Below are positions 35,633 through 43,917 of a stretch of 64,000 bases of DNA, piece by piece. A program made the position numbers and the translations under genes. Position 1 is the stretch's first letter; each line of letters begins with the position of its first letter. This DNA comes from Bowmanella dokdonensis (lineage in GTDB: Bacteria; Pseudomonadota; Gammaproteobacteria; Enterobacterales; Alteromonadaceae), in contig NZ_JAFKCV010000003.1 of the NCBI RefSeq assembly GCF_017254865.1, forward strand, positions 394,122-458,121. Direction: 5' to 3'. Below the pieces are notes generated by a model. That model did no database searches and was not told the DNA's origin. It saw only the letters and a list, made by a program, of their open reading frames with translations.

Positions 35633-35700
35633 CATAACAATCAGCTGCAGCGGACCAATTTACGCTACGCTTCAATTGCCCGCTTAGCTAGGCGTTATGG
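35633..35700 (+). other. attC recombination site
   Basis: A clear attC-like imperfect palindrome. Outer cores are CATAAC (35633) and GTTATGG (35694-35700). Inner arms AGCGGACCAATT and AATTGCCCGCT are complementary, with extrahelical bases. The TTACGCTACGCT centre resembles attC loops of marine proteobacteria. The ATG in the right core is in frame with the next gene but is probably not its start. Confidence 0.75.
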
Positions 35701-35738
35701 CGCGATTTAACGACACTTTCGTAAATGAGGGACGACGG

Positions 35739-36125
35739 GTGAAAAGTATCAGCAAGTTCAGGCTCATGATTGCATTCTTAGCTTTGATAACGACGGTGAC
35801 CGCACAAGCCCATCACAGTTCTGCAGGGTTCGACCGGACTGAATTGATTGAACTTAAGGGAAAACTGATCGGATTTGAGTCAGACGAGCCTCACTCAGTG
35901 CTTTTCGTAGAAGTTAAAGCTCCAGATGGATCCAGTACAACCTGGGAAATTGAGGCAGGTGCAACTCGGCAAATCCTGGTGTCTGGCATCACTAGGGATT
36001 TTCTCGGGAGCGAGCCGCCCGTAAGTGTGACTGCATTCCGTTCTTATAATGAATCATGCCAACCGAGGTGCCTTGCGGCCGGGCGCAGTTTTGATTTCGG
36101 CAGGTGGCTTCTTACGTTCAACTAG
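35739..36125 (+). CDS. Exported DUF6152-like protein (cassette)
   Basis: A 128-residue protein with a signal peptide (VKSISKFRLMIAFLALITTVTAQA) followed directly by HHSSAGFD and a small beta domain (ELKGKLIGFESDEPHSVLFVEV, then WEIEAGATRQIL). This matches the DUF6152 pattern of periplasmic proteins of unknown role. GTG 35739 with GAGGGA upstream is preferred over the ATG at 35697 inside the attC core. It is the last cassette with a visible attC on its 5' side; no attC is seen downstream. Confidence 0.72.
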   Translation: MKSISKFRLMIAFLALITTVTAQAHHSSAGFDRTELIELKGKLIGFESDEPHSVLFVEVKAPDGSSTTWEIEAGATRQILVSGITRDFLGSEPPVSVTAFRSYNESCQPRCLAAGRSFDFGRWLLTFN

Positions 36126-36230
36126 ATATTAGTACAGGCTTGGAGGTCTCGAAGTTTGGCTTCCACATGATTATCTGCCTCAAACATTTTCGGCTGAACC
36201 ATAAATCTCTAGTGGGCGGGGGAAGCATCC

Positions 36231-36557
36231 GTGAAGTTCGATTTCAAGAAGAGCACACTTATAAAGCTAGGTTTGATTCTAGGTCTATTAGCGATTGCGC
36301 CATTCCTGGTGCCGTTCACTGTGGAGTTCGTTATCGTTGCGGACCTGATGGGCTTGGAAACGCTGATCGTGTTCCTTTTGGTTTACGGAAAGTCCATCAT
36401 TGGTTCAGTCCATGTGCGCGTTTCTGAGGTTCGTCGCCACGTTCGTGCAACTTGCCTGTTAGTTGCTGAACCAAACTGGATCATATCGGCTTGGCACCAC
36501 AGGTTGAGTGCTACGACCTTTGCACTCAGGGTTGGGAGCAGTTTTTGCAAAGCTTAA
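36231..36557 (+). pseudogene. Chimeric/truncated small membrane protein
   Basis: The first 65 residues look like a genuine membrane protein (MKFDFKKSTLIKLGLILGLL, then PFTVEFVIVADLMG and LIVFLLVYGKSII). The GTG start has a GGGGGAAG upstream. The remaining sequence is unconvincing and overlaps, in another frame, the 3' remnant of an AHSA1-like gene. I infer that the 3' part was replaced by a junction around 36420-36480. Confidence 0.5.
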
Positions 36558-36616
36558 AGGACTATGTAGAAACAGGTAGCGGATCGCCTTATGTCGATCC
36601 GCTACCTGTCAACTAA
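36470..36616 (+). pseudogene. AHSA1/SRPBCC C-terminal remnant
   Basis: In the frame ending at TAA 36614-36616 the sequence reads LDHIGLAPQVECYDLCTQGW, then EQFLQSLKDYVETGSGSPYVD. This is the typical C-terminus of AHSA1-like (SRPBCC) proteins. A stop codon sits just upstream, so only the last 48 residues remain. Its end overlaps the convergent FAD monooxygenase by 4 bp. Confidence 0.65.
36571..36609 (-). terminator. 15-bp perfect inverted repeat
   Basis: Perfect 15-base arms (ACAGGTAGCGGATCG / CGATCCGCTACCTGT) with a 9-base loop lie directly downstream of the FAD monooxygenase on the minus strand, followed there by TTTCT. It also lies inside the AHSA1 remnant. It may act as that gene's terminator. 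Confidence 0.5.
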
Positions 36617-38091
36617 TTAATGGACGGTGTACCGAACCACTTGCACAAAGCGTCTGACAGGCTCAATCCTCTTTGTCCTTGCACCCAAGCCACGTGACCG
36701 TCAGGCCTGACCAGTACAGCTGTGGGTGGCTCCACCTCTCCCAGTACCGGTAGTTGCCAACTGCCATCATACCTGGCATCAACAAGCCTGACTCGGTCCA
36801 TCCACGGTGAGACATCCAAAGTGCCAGCCTTACCAAGGTTTATTAACAGCGCTCTAGCATCATGAAGAAACGAGAAAACCCTCACGTTGCCGTCTTTGGT
36901 CACTAGGTCGAGGTCAGGCATTCGACGCCCGAGCAATGGGTGCCCGTCACCAAGATCGTAATGGATATCGAGGCCGGACATAAAGGCTGCATACCATTTG
37001 CGTGGTTCTTCCATATTCATTACCTTTGCCATCATTTCGCGCAGGGCACTTGTCCTTTCGTCGCCTCGGTTCAACGCCGTGAGGGCTAGTGTAGTTTTAA
37101 GCAATTGCGCACCAATTGGATGTCGTTCAGCATGGTATGTATCCAGCAAGCTGTCTGGCGACGAGCCTTGTACGACCTGGGCCAGTTTCCAGCCCAGGTT
37201 AACCGCATCATGAATCCCTGTGTTCAGGCCCTGCCCACCGACAGGTGAGTGAACATGCGCGGCATCTCCCGCAAGCAAAACACGACCTGAACGGTAGGTG
37301 CCAGCCTGACGAGCAGCATCTGTAAACCTTGAAAGCCAGGTTACGTTGTGAATCCCATAGTCCGTGCCATAGGCTGCCACCAGCGCATCGCAAAGGTCCT
37401 CCAATTTGGGCCCCGCGCCCTGCCTGAAATCCTGCTCAGTCACCACGCCGCGAATTCGCTTCCCCTCTTCCAGTTTCCCCAATGCATGAAGACCTCTCTC
37501 TCCGTAGCGCAGTCCCAGGATGGGCTCGTCATGCATATCTGCCTCAAAAATCAGGTAGCTTATTTCAGGCTCCCATCCAGGGAAATCAATACCCGCCTGT
37601 TTGCGGACGAGACTTCGACCGCCGTCACAGCCGACAAGGTATTTTGCTCGCAGCAAACGTCCGTTGTCGATCTTGATACTCACGCCGCTCTCGTCCTGAT
37701 CAAAACCTGTCACCTCACAGCCGCGATAAACGGGGACCCCCATCCCTGAGATCCAATCTGCCAGGCCATGTTCAATTTTGGACTGCCACAATGCCAGGGT
37801 GTAATTGTGACGCGTCGATCGATCACTGGCATTTATTATGGAACCGGCAAACAATACAACGTAGTGTTTATCTCCTTGATCAATAAATCGCTCTGCTATA
37901 CCTCGTTGGTCCAAAACCTCGATAGTTCGTGGGTGTAGGCCACCCGCACGAGAGCCATCGACTTCCTGATCTATCCTCCTCTCCACAATCGCCACATCAA
38001 CTCCTGCTAACGCCAGCTCGCCGCCCAGCATCAGACCGGTAGGCCCAGCTCCTGCAATCACCACCTCGTGTTTGGTAATTTCCCCGTGCAT
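36613..38091 (-). CDS. FAD-dependent aromatic monooxygenase (PheA/TfdB, Rox-like)
   Basis: A 492-residue class A flavin monooxygenase. The ADP-binding motif is VVIAGAGPTGLMLGGEL at residues 10-26, the second FAD motif is LVGCDGGRS at about 155, and the ribityl motif LLAGDAAHVHSPVGGQGLNTG is at about 270. A thioredoxin-like C-terminal domain (RVFSFLHDARALLINLG) follows. The group hydroxylates phenols, polyketides or rifamycins with NADPH. The overall order resembles rifampin monooxygenase, but substrate assignment is not safe. AAGGAG lies 7 bases upstream. The divergent AraC-type gene, perhaps its former regulator, is broken. Confidence 0.87.
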   Translation of the reverse strand: MHGEITKHEVVIAGAGPTGLMLGGELALAGVDVAIVERRIDQEVDGSRAGGLHPRTIEVLDQRGIAERFIDQGDKHYVVLFAGSIINASDRSTRHNYTLALWQSKIEHGLADWISGMGVPVYRGCEVTGFDQDESGVSIKIDNGRLLRAKYLVGCDGGRSLVRKQAGIDFPGWEPEISYLIFEADMHDEPILGLRYGERGLHALGKLEEGKRIRGVVTEQDFRQGAGPKLEDLCDALVAAYGTDYGIHNVTWLSRFTDAARQAGTYRSGRVLLAGDAAHVHSPVGGQGLNTGIHDAVNLGWKLAQVVQGSSPDSLLDTYHAERHPIGAQLLKTTLALTALNRGDERTSALREMMAKVMNMEEPRKWYAAFMSGLDIHYDLGDGHPLLGRRMPDLDLVTKDGNVRVFSFLHDARALLINLGKAGTLDVSPWMDRVRLVDARYDGSWQLPVLGEVEPPTAVLVRPDGHVAWVQGQRGLSLSDALCKWFGTPSIN

Positions 38092-38350
38092 AGTATTACT
38101 CCTTGCTTGTCGGTCTATTTGGAAATTTGCGTTATACCCTTAAGCCGGGGGCTTGCCGCAATACCCAAGCAGTGATATAAAATAAAAATGGGGAGTTGGT
38201 GGATTGCTCACATCGACACTAAATTTCCTTGGACTCCTCAGGCTATACCCCATCTCCCAACACTCTCGGTAACGTCAACTGTCGTCCATATATCGGCCCC
38301 TGCAACCGTGGCTAGCGGTATCTAAAAACTCCGGCTCAGAAGCAGGCAGA

Positions 38351-38555
38351 TTGCGCTATTGCGAGTTCGTGCCGCCGCCTGGTGTGCGGGATATCGTCTC
38401 AGTTGTGTGGACGATTGCCGGGGAGATTCACAGTGGTGAGAGCTACCGCTACCATGTTGTGCCGGACGCCTGTTCGGATTTGTTTTTGACCGACTGGCGG
38501 GCGAGGGCTATATTTTTGGCACCGTATCGGACGCCAGGAATGGTGGATACAGTCG
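38351..38555 (+). pseudogene. Truncated AraC-type regulator N-terminus
   Basis: About 68 codons read as the N-terminal domain of an AraC-family regulator (RYCEFVPPPGVRDIVSVVWTI, then YRYHVVPDACSDLFLTDW). At about 38553 the sequence passes into the REP-like motif ATAAAAAGGGTTG and similarity ends, so the helix-turn-helix part is missing. The start would be TTG 38351. Confidence 0.62.
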
Positions 38556-38587
38556 GAATAAAAAGGGTTGTATCTAAATTAACCCTG

Positions 38588-38620
38588 CTGCCGTTATTTT
38601 TCCCGTTTTACGGCAGTTTT
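38588..38620 (+). terminator. Possible hairpin terminator
   Basis: A stem CTGCCGT / ACGGCAG with a 15-base loop is followed by TTTTA. It lies between the AraC stub and the end of the convergent secreted-protein gene. Confidence 0.4.
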
Positions 38621-38629
38621 ATAGCAAGA

Positions 38630-39403
38630 TTATTCCCCAAGCGCGTTGATTTTAAACGCTGCCCATTCTTCTGAGGTCATCTGGCGGACTTCAACAAGTT
38701 GTAAGTTTCCGGAGTCGTAGGAAGATTCATCGGGCTTGGCGATAGCAAAGCCCAGCAGGTGTTTTTGCTCGGCATCAAACCAGATGGTTCCGCCGCGATT
38801 ATCCAGGCCCGGGCCATCAATCTGATACTGAACTGCATTGTATCCCCACTTTTCCACAGGGCTGGGTGCTGAAAGCGTGACTGCACCCATGTCAATAAAT
38901 TCAGGGGTATCGGTCGCCATATTCAGATCGTAGATATGAAAGCTGTAGGGAAATTGCTGCTTATCAATAAAACGATAGGCAACGCCTAAGCTGGCGAAGT
39001 CAAAGTCATAGCTATGCCAGGCTTGCTCGGGCAATGTTGCCTGGCTGACTTGATCACCTAATTGTACGGTGAAATGACCGTCAGTTGTTTTTTCCAGCGT
39101 TGCCATCTTCTCAGGTGCTTGTTGGCGGGAAAGCCGATAAGCGTCAAAGCGTCTGACTAGCTGTTGCTTGTCTAATTTTGCTGTGACCAGGGTTGCCTGA
39201 CCATGCCCCTGGTGCCACTTTAAGGATTCGATTTGATTAGCGGTAGGGTAATACACCGCGATATGCCCAAGGTTGCTGCCATCGGCATTAGTTTTTTGGT
39301 AGATCAGCACTTGCTGAACAGGCGCCTGCACAGGCGATGCAGCTATCTCTGCTTGAGTCAAAAAGCCAAAGAGTCCCACAAAGAATGGCAGCAAAGATTT
39401 CAT
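38630..39403 (-). CDS. Secreted hypothetical protein
   Basis: A 257-residue protein with a signal peptide (MKSLLPFFVGLFGFLTQAEIAAS) and a beta-rich body (GHIAVYYPTANQIESLKWHQG, SFHIYDLNMATDTPEFIDMG, GGTIWFDAEQKHLLGFAI). The repeated beta patterns resemble DUF3108-type outer-membrane or periplasmic proteins, but I cannot assign a family. No clear Shine-Dalgarno is visible. It is flanked on both sides by mobile-element debris. Confidence 0.72.
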   Translation of the reverse strand: MKSLLPFFVGLFGFLTQAEIAASPVQAPVQQVLIYQKTNADGSNLGHIAVYYPTANQIESLKWHQGHGQATLVTAKLDKQQLVRRFDAYRLSRQQAPEKMATLEKTTDGHFTVQLGDQVSQATLPEQAWHSYDFDFASLGVAYRFIDKQQFPYSFHIYDLNMATDTPEFIDMGAVTLSAPSPVEKWGYNAVQYQIDGPGLDNRGGTIWFDAEQKHLLGFAIAKPDESSYDSGNLQLVEVRQMTSEEWAAFKINALGE

Positions 39404-39519
39404 AGGAAGTACTTATCAGTTTAAGGGACGGTCATTGTAATTAAGTAAAAGAGCTGAATGCATAGTACTGTCTGTAACAAAGGCCCTTAAAACGTAAGTA
39501 GATATTTTGCCGGGAATAC

Positions 39520-39785
39520 AAAAAAGGCGTATCTACTTAAGTCTGGGATGCTTCTAATCCTGCAGGCGTGCATACAGATTCGTTATTTCATTGGTTACTT
39601 GGTCCGGGCCACGCTCTTGTGGGAAAGCGGATTGTCAAACTGGTCTTCTGAGTGACCATCGAATCTGAAGTTTGGTTAAATCAATGCCATAGTAGTAGTT
39701 GAAAGCGCACAGGAAGGGGGATCTCATTGGTTGCCACCTCATCCTGGCAGGCCCCGGGAAAGGGGAAGCCTGTACCCCGTTTGTG
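39520..39785 (-). mobile_element. IS110-family 5'-end remnant D (oldest copy)
   Basis: This aligns along its length with remnants B and C: GTATCTACTT at the left edge, CACGCTCTTGTGG, AAATCAATGCCATAG, GGTTGCCAC and CCCCGGGAAAGGGG at the right. It has many substitutions and has lost the transposase start codon. It lies just upstream of the transglutaminase-like gene. Confidence 0.65.
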
Positions 39786-39812
39786 TTTTGTTAATTTTGA
39801 AGGAGCAATTGA

Positions 39813-40613
39813 ATGTGGCTGCGCACAAGCTGTGAAATAACTTTTGATATTGCCGCTCCTACTCCTTTTATTCTGATGTTGAGGCTGCGCAGTGGCGCAC
39901 AGCAATGGGTTGCCAGTGAGGAATACAGGCTCAAGCCTAGTGTTCCTGTCTACGAGTTTACTGACATGTTCGGCAATCTTTGTCAGCGCCTGATCGCCCC
40001 TCCGGGCCCTTTTGCCGTTGCTATCTCTGCAGATGTTAAGACGTCGGATCAAGTGGACCAGGCACCGGGTGCCCCTTTTGTCGAGGTGGAGTATCTACCC
40101 GATGGAGTACTCAGTTATCTGTTACCCAGTCGCTATTGTGAGTCGGATCGTTTTGGCGAGATGGCCAATTCGATCACCACCGGTCAACAGTTGGGTTATG
40201 ACCAGGTTAAGGCAATTGAGTCCTGGCTGAGAGCTACCATTGGTTATGAACCTGGCAGGAGCGATATACCCGTGTCTGCGGTGGAGGTGAATACCAGGCA
40301 GTGGGGTGTTTGCCGCGATCTCTCTCACCTTGGCATTGCGCTATGTCGCAGCCTCAGTATCCCCGCTAGATTGGTGGTGGGTTATTTATACGGCCTCAAA
40401 CCTATGGATCTGCATGCCTGGTTTGAGGCTTATATTGCCGGGCGTTGGTATACTTTCGATGCGACACAGGCTGAATTAAAAGGGGGATACGTGGCAATAG
40501 GTTACGGTCGTGACGCCGCTGATGTCGCCATCTACAACCAGTTCGGTCCGCCGGTATATCCAATTACCCAGGACACCCGGGTCCAACTTATTGAGGATAA
40601 ATACGCCCGTTAG
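39813..40613 (+). CDS. Transglutaminase-like cysteine protease-fold protein
   Basis: A 266-residue cytosolic protein. An N-terminal beta domain (about 1-110) precedes a transglutaminase-like domain with the triad Cys in WGVCRDLSH (about 168), His in [10 protein letters not shown] (about 200) and Asp in YTFDATQ (about 216). Such proteins can be peptidases, amidases or cross-linkers, and the natural substrate is unknown. AAGGAG lies upstream. No partner genes (alpha-E or circularly permuted ATP-grasp proteins) are adjacent. Confidence 0.85.
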   Translation: MWLRTSCEITFDIAAPTPFILMLRLRSGAQQWVASEEYRLKPSVPVYEFTDMFGNLCQRLIAPPGPFAVAISADVKTSDQVDQAPGAPFVEVEYLPDGVLSYLLPSRYCESDRFGEMANSITTGQQLGYDQVKAIESWLRATIGYEPGRSDIPVSAVEVNTRQWGVCRDLSHLGIALCRSLSIPARLVVGYLYGLKPMDLHAWFEAYIAGRWYTFDATQAELKGGYVAIGYGRDAADVAIYNQFGPPVYPITQDTRVQLIEDKYAR

Positions 40614-40806
40614 CATCGCTTCCAGCAACGTCTTGGCAAGCCATAATCAAGGCTTTCACTTCTTTCTCTGTTTTAAATTGGCGTCTGAGCCGGGCGTCCA
40701 GCGCTAAATCTTGGACCACAAGCACCCCAGGCAACCCGCTACCTCTGAGCGTTTTAAAAAAATATCTGAGAGACCAGCCCAATAGGGGGCAGGTGAGATT
40801 GGACAA

Positions 40807-41109
40807 TCAGCTACCCAGACTGGTAAAGATCCCCACCGCGAGTTCGGCCCAGAGATAGAGAAACGCCAGCAGGAATGCTCCGGCGCTCAGCAGGCGAACT
40901 CGGCGCGGCACTTTGCGGGAAACCAGCACAAATAAACTGCCCATGCCAAACAGCTGGGCTCCCATCACCAAAAAGTCAAAGCCGTCCCAGTTTACCTCGG
41001 CAGTGAATTGCATGGCGGTCAGGGGAATCAGCAGTATCAGTCCTGTGGCCAGGGCCACCCAGAGAAAAGCGCGGGAACTGGCAGTCGAGTTTTCTGGTTT
41101 GTTGATCAT
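40807..41109 (-). CDS. Small hypothetical membrane protein
   Basis: A 100-residue protein with three hydrophobic segments at about 13-35 (AFLWVALATGLILLIPLTAM), 45-62 and 72-95 (LLSAGAFLLAFLYLWAELAVG). AAGGA lies 6 bases before the ATG. No family is recognised. It is followed on its 3' side by about 190 bp without a convincing gene. Confidence 0.68.
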   Translation of the reverse strand: MINKPENSTASSRAFLWVALATGLILLIPLTAMQFTAEVNWDGFDFLVMGAQLFGMGSLFVLVSRKVPRRVRLLSAGAFLLAFLYLWAELAVGIFTSLGS

Positions 41110-41197
41110 GGTTGTTCCTTATTCATTCGCCTAGGTATTGCTCAAAGAGTTTAATACAGAGCGCTGGAGTTGACCCGTGCTCCTGCACAGACACTGA

Positions 41198-41875
41198 TTA
41201 TTTCTGACTCTGCTCGTCCGGAGTGTCGCCGTCGCCATGCACCCAATCCAGTACCGGGTCGACCCAGGCGGGCAGGGGTTGATAGAAGGCACCGTGCAAT
41301 TTGCCTGTGGAGATGCTGATTTCCTTAAACGACAGGGGGGCTTCGGGCTGCTCTGCAAGGGGCTTACAGGTGCCCGCCAGGGTATCGCTTGTCTCATAGA
41401 GAGAAAGTACCTGGCCAGTCAGGCGCAGATTGTCTTTTGGCGGGCCCTCGGGGCAGGCCGCGAGCAGCACAAAACGCACCTGCGGCCGGCGTAAAAAGCT
41501 GGAAGCACGGGTGGCGATGCCGCCGCCTTTTGAAAAACCGACGACCACGATATTCTCAGGCGCAACGCCCTGTTCAATCAACTCCTCCACCTGCGCGACC
41601 ACAATGCCGGCATAGTGGTTCATATCGGTTTTTGGCGGGCGCTGGGCCGAGATCACCACAGCGCCTCTGGAGGAAAGGGCCTCCAGTACGGCCGGGTAGT
41701 CATAGCGGCCGAAGCGGGGATCGGTAGGCCGGGGCCCGGCGTTCTCGATGATTCTGCCATGCAGATAAATCAGGTAGGTCTTTGCCGGGTCGGGTGAGTT
41801 TGGGATATGGGTGTAGATGTCACCGGCACGGGCCGGCAGGCAGAGAGCGAGCAGAATCAGTAACCCATATTTCAT
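41198..41875 (-). CDS. Exported alpha/beta hydrolase
   Basis: A 225-residue protein with a signal peptide (MKYGLLILLALCLPARA) and an alpha/beta-hydrolase fold. It has YLIYLHGRIIEN, the nucleophile elbow VVGFSKGGGIA (Ser in GFSKG) and a late His in TGKLHGAFY. ATG 41875 is preferred over ATG 41899 since it begins the signal peptide and has GGGG upstream. It is probably a periplasmic esterase or peptidase-like enzyme of unknown substrate. Confidence 0.8.
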   Translation of the reverse strand: MKYGLLILLALCLPARAGDIYTHIPNSPDPAKTYLIYLHGRIIENAGPRPTDPRFGRYDYPAVLEALSSRGAVVISAQRPPKTDMNHYAGIVVAQVEELIEQGVAPENIVVVGFSKGGGIATRASSFLRRPQVRFVLLAACPEGPPKDNLRLTGQVLSLYETSDTLAGTCKPLAEQPEAPLSFKEISISTGKLHGAFYQPLPAWVDPVLDWVHGDGDTPDEQSQK

Positions 41876-42188
41876 GTGCGACCCCAGACAGAAATCCAAT
41901 ATATCCCCGGCAACTACCGTGTTTCCACCAGGTACGTTGCCGCGTGACTATGAAACGCTTTTTTAGCACTTTCTTAAGCCACTGAACAGCTTGGATATTT
42001 TCGTTATTTTGCCTGGCAGCTTGGGACTTGGCCGGCTGTGTGGCTCTGCTGGTAACTGTCATCAGAATATTTTGCGCAGTGACGCTGAGGCGCAGAGGGG
42101 ATCCTGACTTTGAGAGATCCTGAAATGAATCCAGTAGGACGTGATAAGTAAGAGCCTGAAACTTTTACAGGATGACGGCTACTTCCGG
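41876..42188. other. Intergenic region, nothing identified
   Basis: 313 bp between two minus-strand genes. I see no credible gene, RNA or terminator. A short AT-rich part at 41945-42010 could contain the promoter of the hydrolase gene. Confidence 0.4.
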
Positions 42189-43901
42189 CTATTCCAGGTC
42201 CTTCTGGTAGACCACCTCGCCACCAATCAGGGTGAGGAGAACCTGGGTTTCGGCCAACACCCGGGGGGGCATTTCCGCGCTGAGGGTTCTGTCCAGAATC
42301 ACCAGGTCCGCCGCCATGCCCACTTTTAGTTGGCCAATGCGGTTTTCCATGCCCAGCAGCCGGGCCGAGTTGACCGTATAGGCTTGCAAGATGGCTTCCA
42401 AGGGCAGGGCTTCGGCTTTGTTCAGGGCGCCGCGCTGGGGCGCCTGCTGATTGGTGCGGCTGATGGCCACGGCCATGGCCTCAAAAGGGTTAAAACTGGA
42501 TACGTTCCAGTCACTGCCGCCGGCAATCTGTGCCCCCGCCCGGTGCAGGCTGGCGGCCGGATAAAGCCTGGCGTGCCGCTCAGGGCCAAGGTAAGGCAGC
42601 ACCGCCTCCACACTGTATTCATCCGGCTGGGCCCAGAGCAGTTGCATGGACGCCAGCACATCCAGTTGGGCAAACCGGGCATAGTCGGCAGGGTCTATCA
42701 ACTGCAGATGGGTAATGCTGAACCTGGCCTGGTGATCGTCTGACGCTGCCCTGGCCAGGGCAAAGGCATCCAGTGCCTGTTGGATGGCGGCATCGCCGAT
42801 GGCATGGATATGAATATTAAAGCCGCGCCGCTGCGCCTCCAGCACAAAGACCTGCAGGCTGTCGGTGGGCATATACAGCTTGCCCGCCCAGTCACTTGTC
42901 CCCTGTGTCTGGCCTGCATAAGGCGCAAGCAGGGCGGCCGACTGGGTGGGGTACTCGATAACGCCGTCGGCATAAAGCTTGATGGTATCGGCGGTAAAGC
43001 CGCAGTCACTGGCTTGCTGGCGCAGGCCTTCCAGGCGCTGGAATTCTTCCTCGCTGGCCGCCCCGGCGCTGCCCAGGGCCAGATTGAGGCGGGCCTTAAG
43101 TTTGTCCTGTGCCGCCAGGCTACAGAAGCTTTGTACCGATTGGGCATTGGCATTGGCTTCCAGGAAGGCGGTGATGCCCGTCTGATAAAACCCCTGTAAG
43201 GTTTTTTCCAGTGCCGCCAGCTTCTGTGCCTCGGGCAGGGGCGGCAGCAGTTTGCTGACCAGGGACGTGGCGCCGTCAATCAGTACCCCGGTAGCCTCAC
43301 CCCCGGCATCGCGAACGATGCGGCCGTTGGGCGGGTTGGGCGGGTTGGGCGTATTGGCGTCAATACCGGCCAGTTGCATGGCCAGGCTGTTGGCCCAGGC
43401 CGTATGGGCATCGGTGCTGATGATAAACAACGGCCGGTGGGACAGGAGTTCATCCAGCCGCTTGCTGTCCAGGGCCAGGCCTACGCTTGGCAGGTTTTGT
43501 ACCTGTAACCAGTCACCCGGCTCATGCTGGGCGCAGGCCAGCACTTCGGCCTTTAACTGGTCAAAGCTTAACTGCTGATCCTCCAGGTTACAGGCATCCA
43601 GGGCCAGAGCGCCCTCAATGCTGTGGATATGGCTGTCAATCAGCCCCGGCAGCAGGCTCTGCCCGTTCAGCGCCAATACGCGGGTCTGTGGGCCCGCCAG
43701 TCCGGCCAGTTCCTGATTAGTGCCCAGCGCCAGGATTTGTCCGTCTTTGATGGCAATGGCCTGGGCAGTGGGATTGGCCGGGTCCAGGGTATGGATATGG
43801 GCAGAGCGTATCAGCAGATCGGCTGATGTGGCCACCTGGCCGTCCAGGCTGGTACAGGCCACTAACCACAGGCTCAGGCAGATTCCGCTCAGATGTTTCA
43901 T
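42189..43901 (-). CDS. YtcJ-like metal-dependent amidohydrolase lipoprotein
   Basis: A 570-residue amidohydrolase_3 protein. The lipobox LWLVACTS predicts a lipoprotein. The metal-site HxH is in LIDSHIHSIEG, a second His set is in FNIHIHAIGDAA, and late Asp in GGSDWNVSS. The C-terminal beta-sandwich ends GGEVVYQ. These enzymes hydrolyse exocyclic C-N bonds; substrates vary. ATG 43901 has GGGAG 7 bases upstream and lies 17 bp after the M20 gene stop, so the two form an operon. A 9-bp repeat (GGGCGGGTT near 43325-43350) encodes the odd NPPNPPN stretch. Confidence 0.86.
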   Translation of the reverse strand: MKHLSGICLSLWLVACTSLDGQVATSADLLIRSAHIHTLDPANPTAQAIAIKDGQILALGTNQELAGLAGPQTRVLALNGQSLLPGLIDSHIHSIEGALALDACNLEDQQLSFDQLKAEVLACAQHEPGDWLQVQNLPSVGLALDSKRLDELLSHRPLFIISTDAHTAWANSLAMQLAGIDANTPNPPNPPNGRIVRDAGGEATGVLIDGATSLVSKLLPPLPEAQKLAALEKTLQGFYQTGITAFLEANANAQSVQSFCSLAAQDKLKARLNLALGSAGAASEEEFQRLEGLRQQASDCGFTADTIKLYADGVIEYPTQSAALLAPYAGQTQGTSDWAGKLYMPTDSLQVFVLEAQRRGFNIHIHAIGDAAIQQALDAFALARAASDDHQARFSITHLQLIDPADYARFAQLDVLASMQLLWAQPDEYSVEAVLPYLGPERHARLYPAASLHRAGAQIAGGSDWNVSSFNPFEAMAVAISRTNQQAPQRGALNKAEALPLEAILQAYTVNSARLLGMENRIGQLKVGMAADLVILDRTLSAEMPPRVLAETQVLLTLIGGEVVYQKDLE

Positions 43902-43917
43902 GGTATTGCTCCCTGGT

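Noticed and set aside
40588..40806. A 72-codon minus-strand frame between the transglutaminase-like gene and the small membrane protein
   Set aside because: It starts with TTG, overlaps the end of the transglutaminase-like gene and has no recognisable family. It may be a remnant, but I cannot support a gene.
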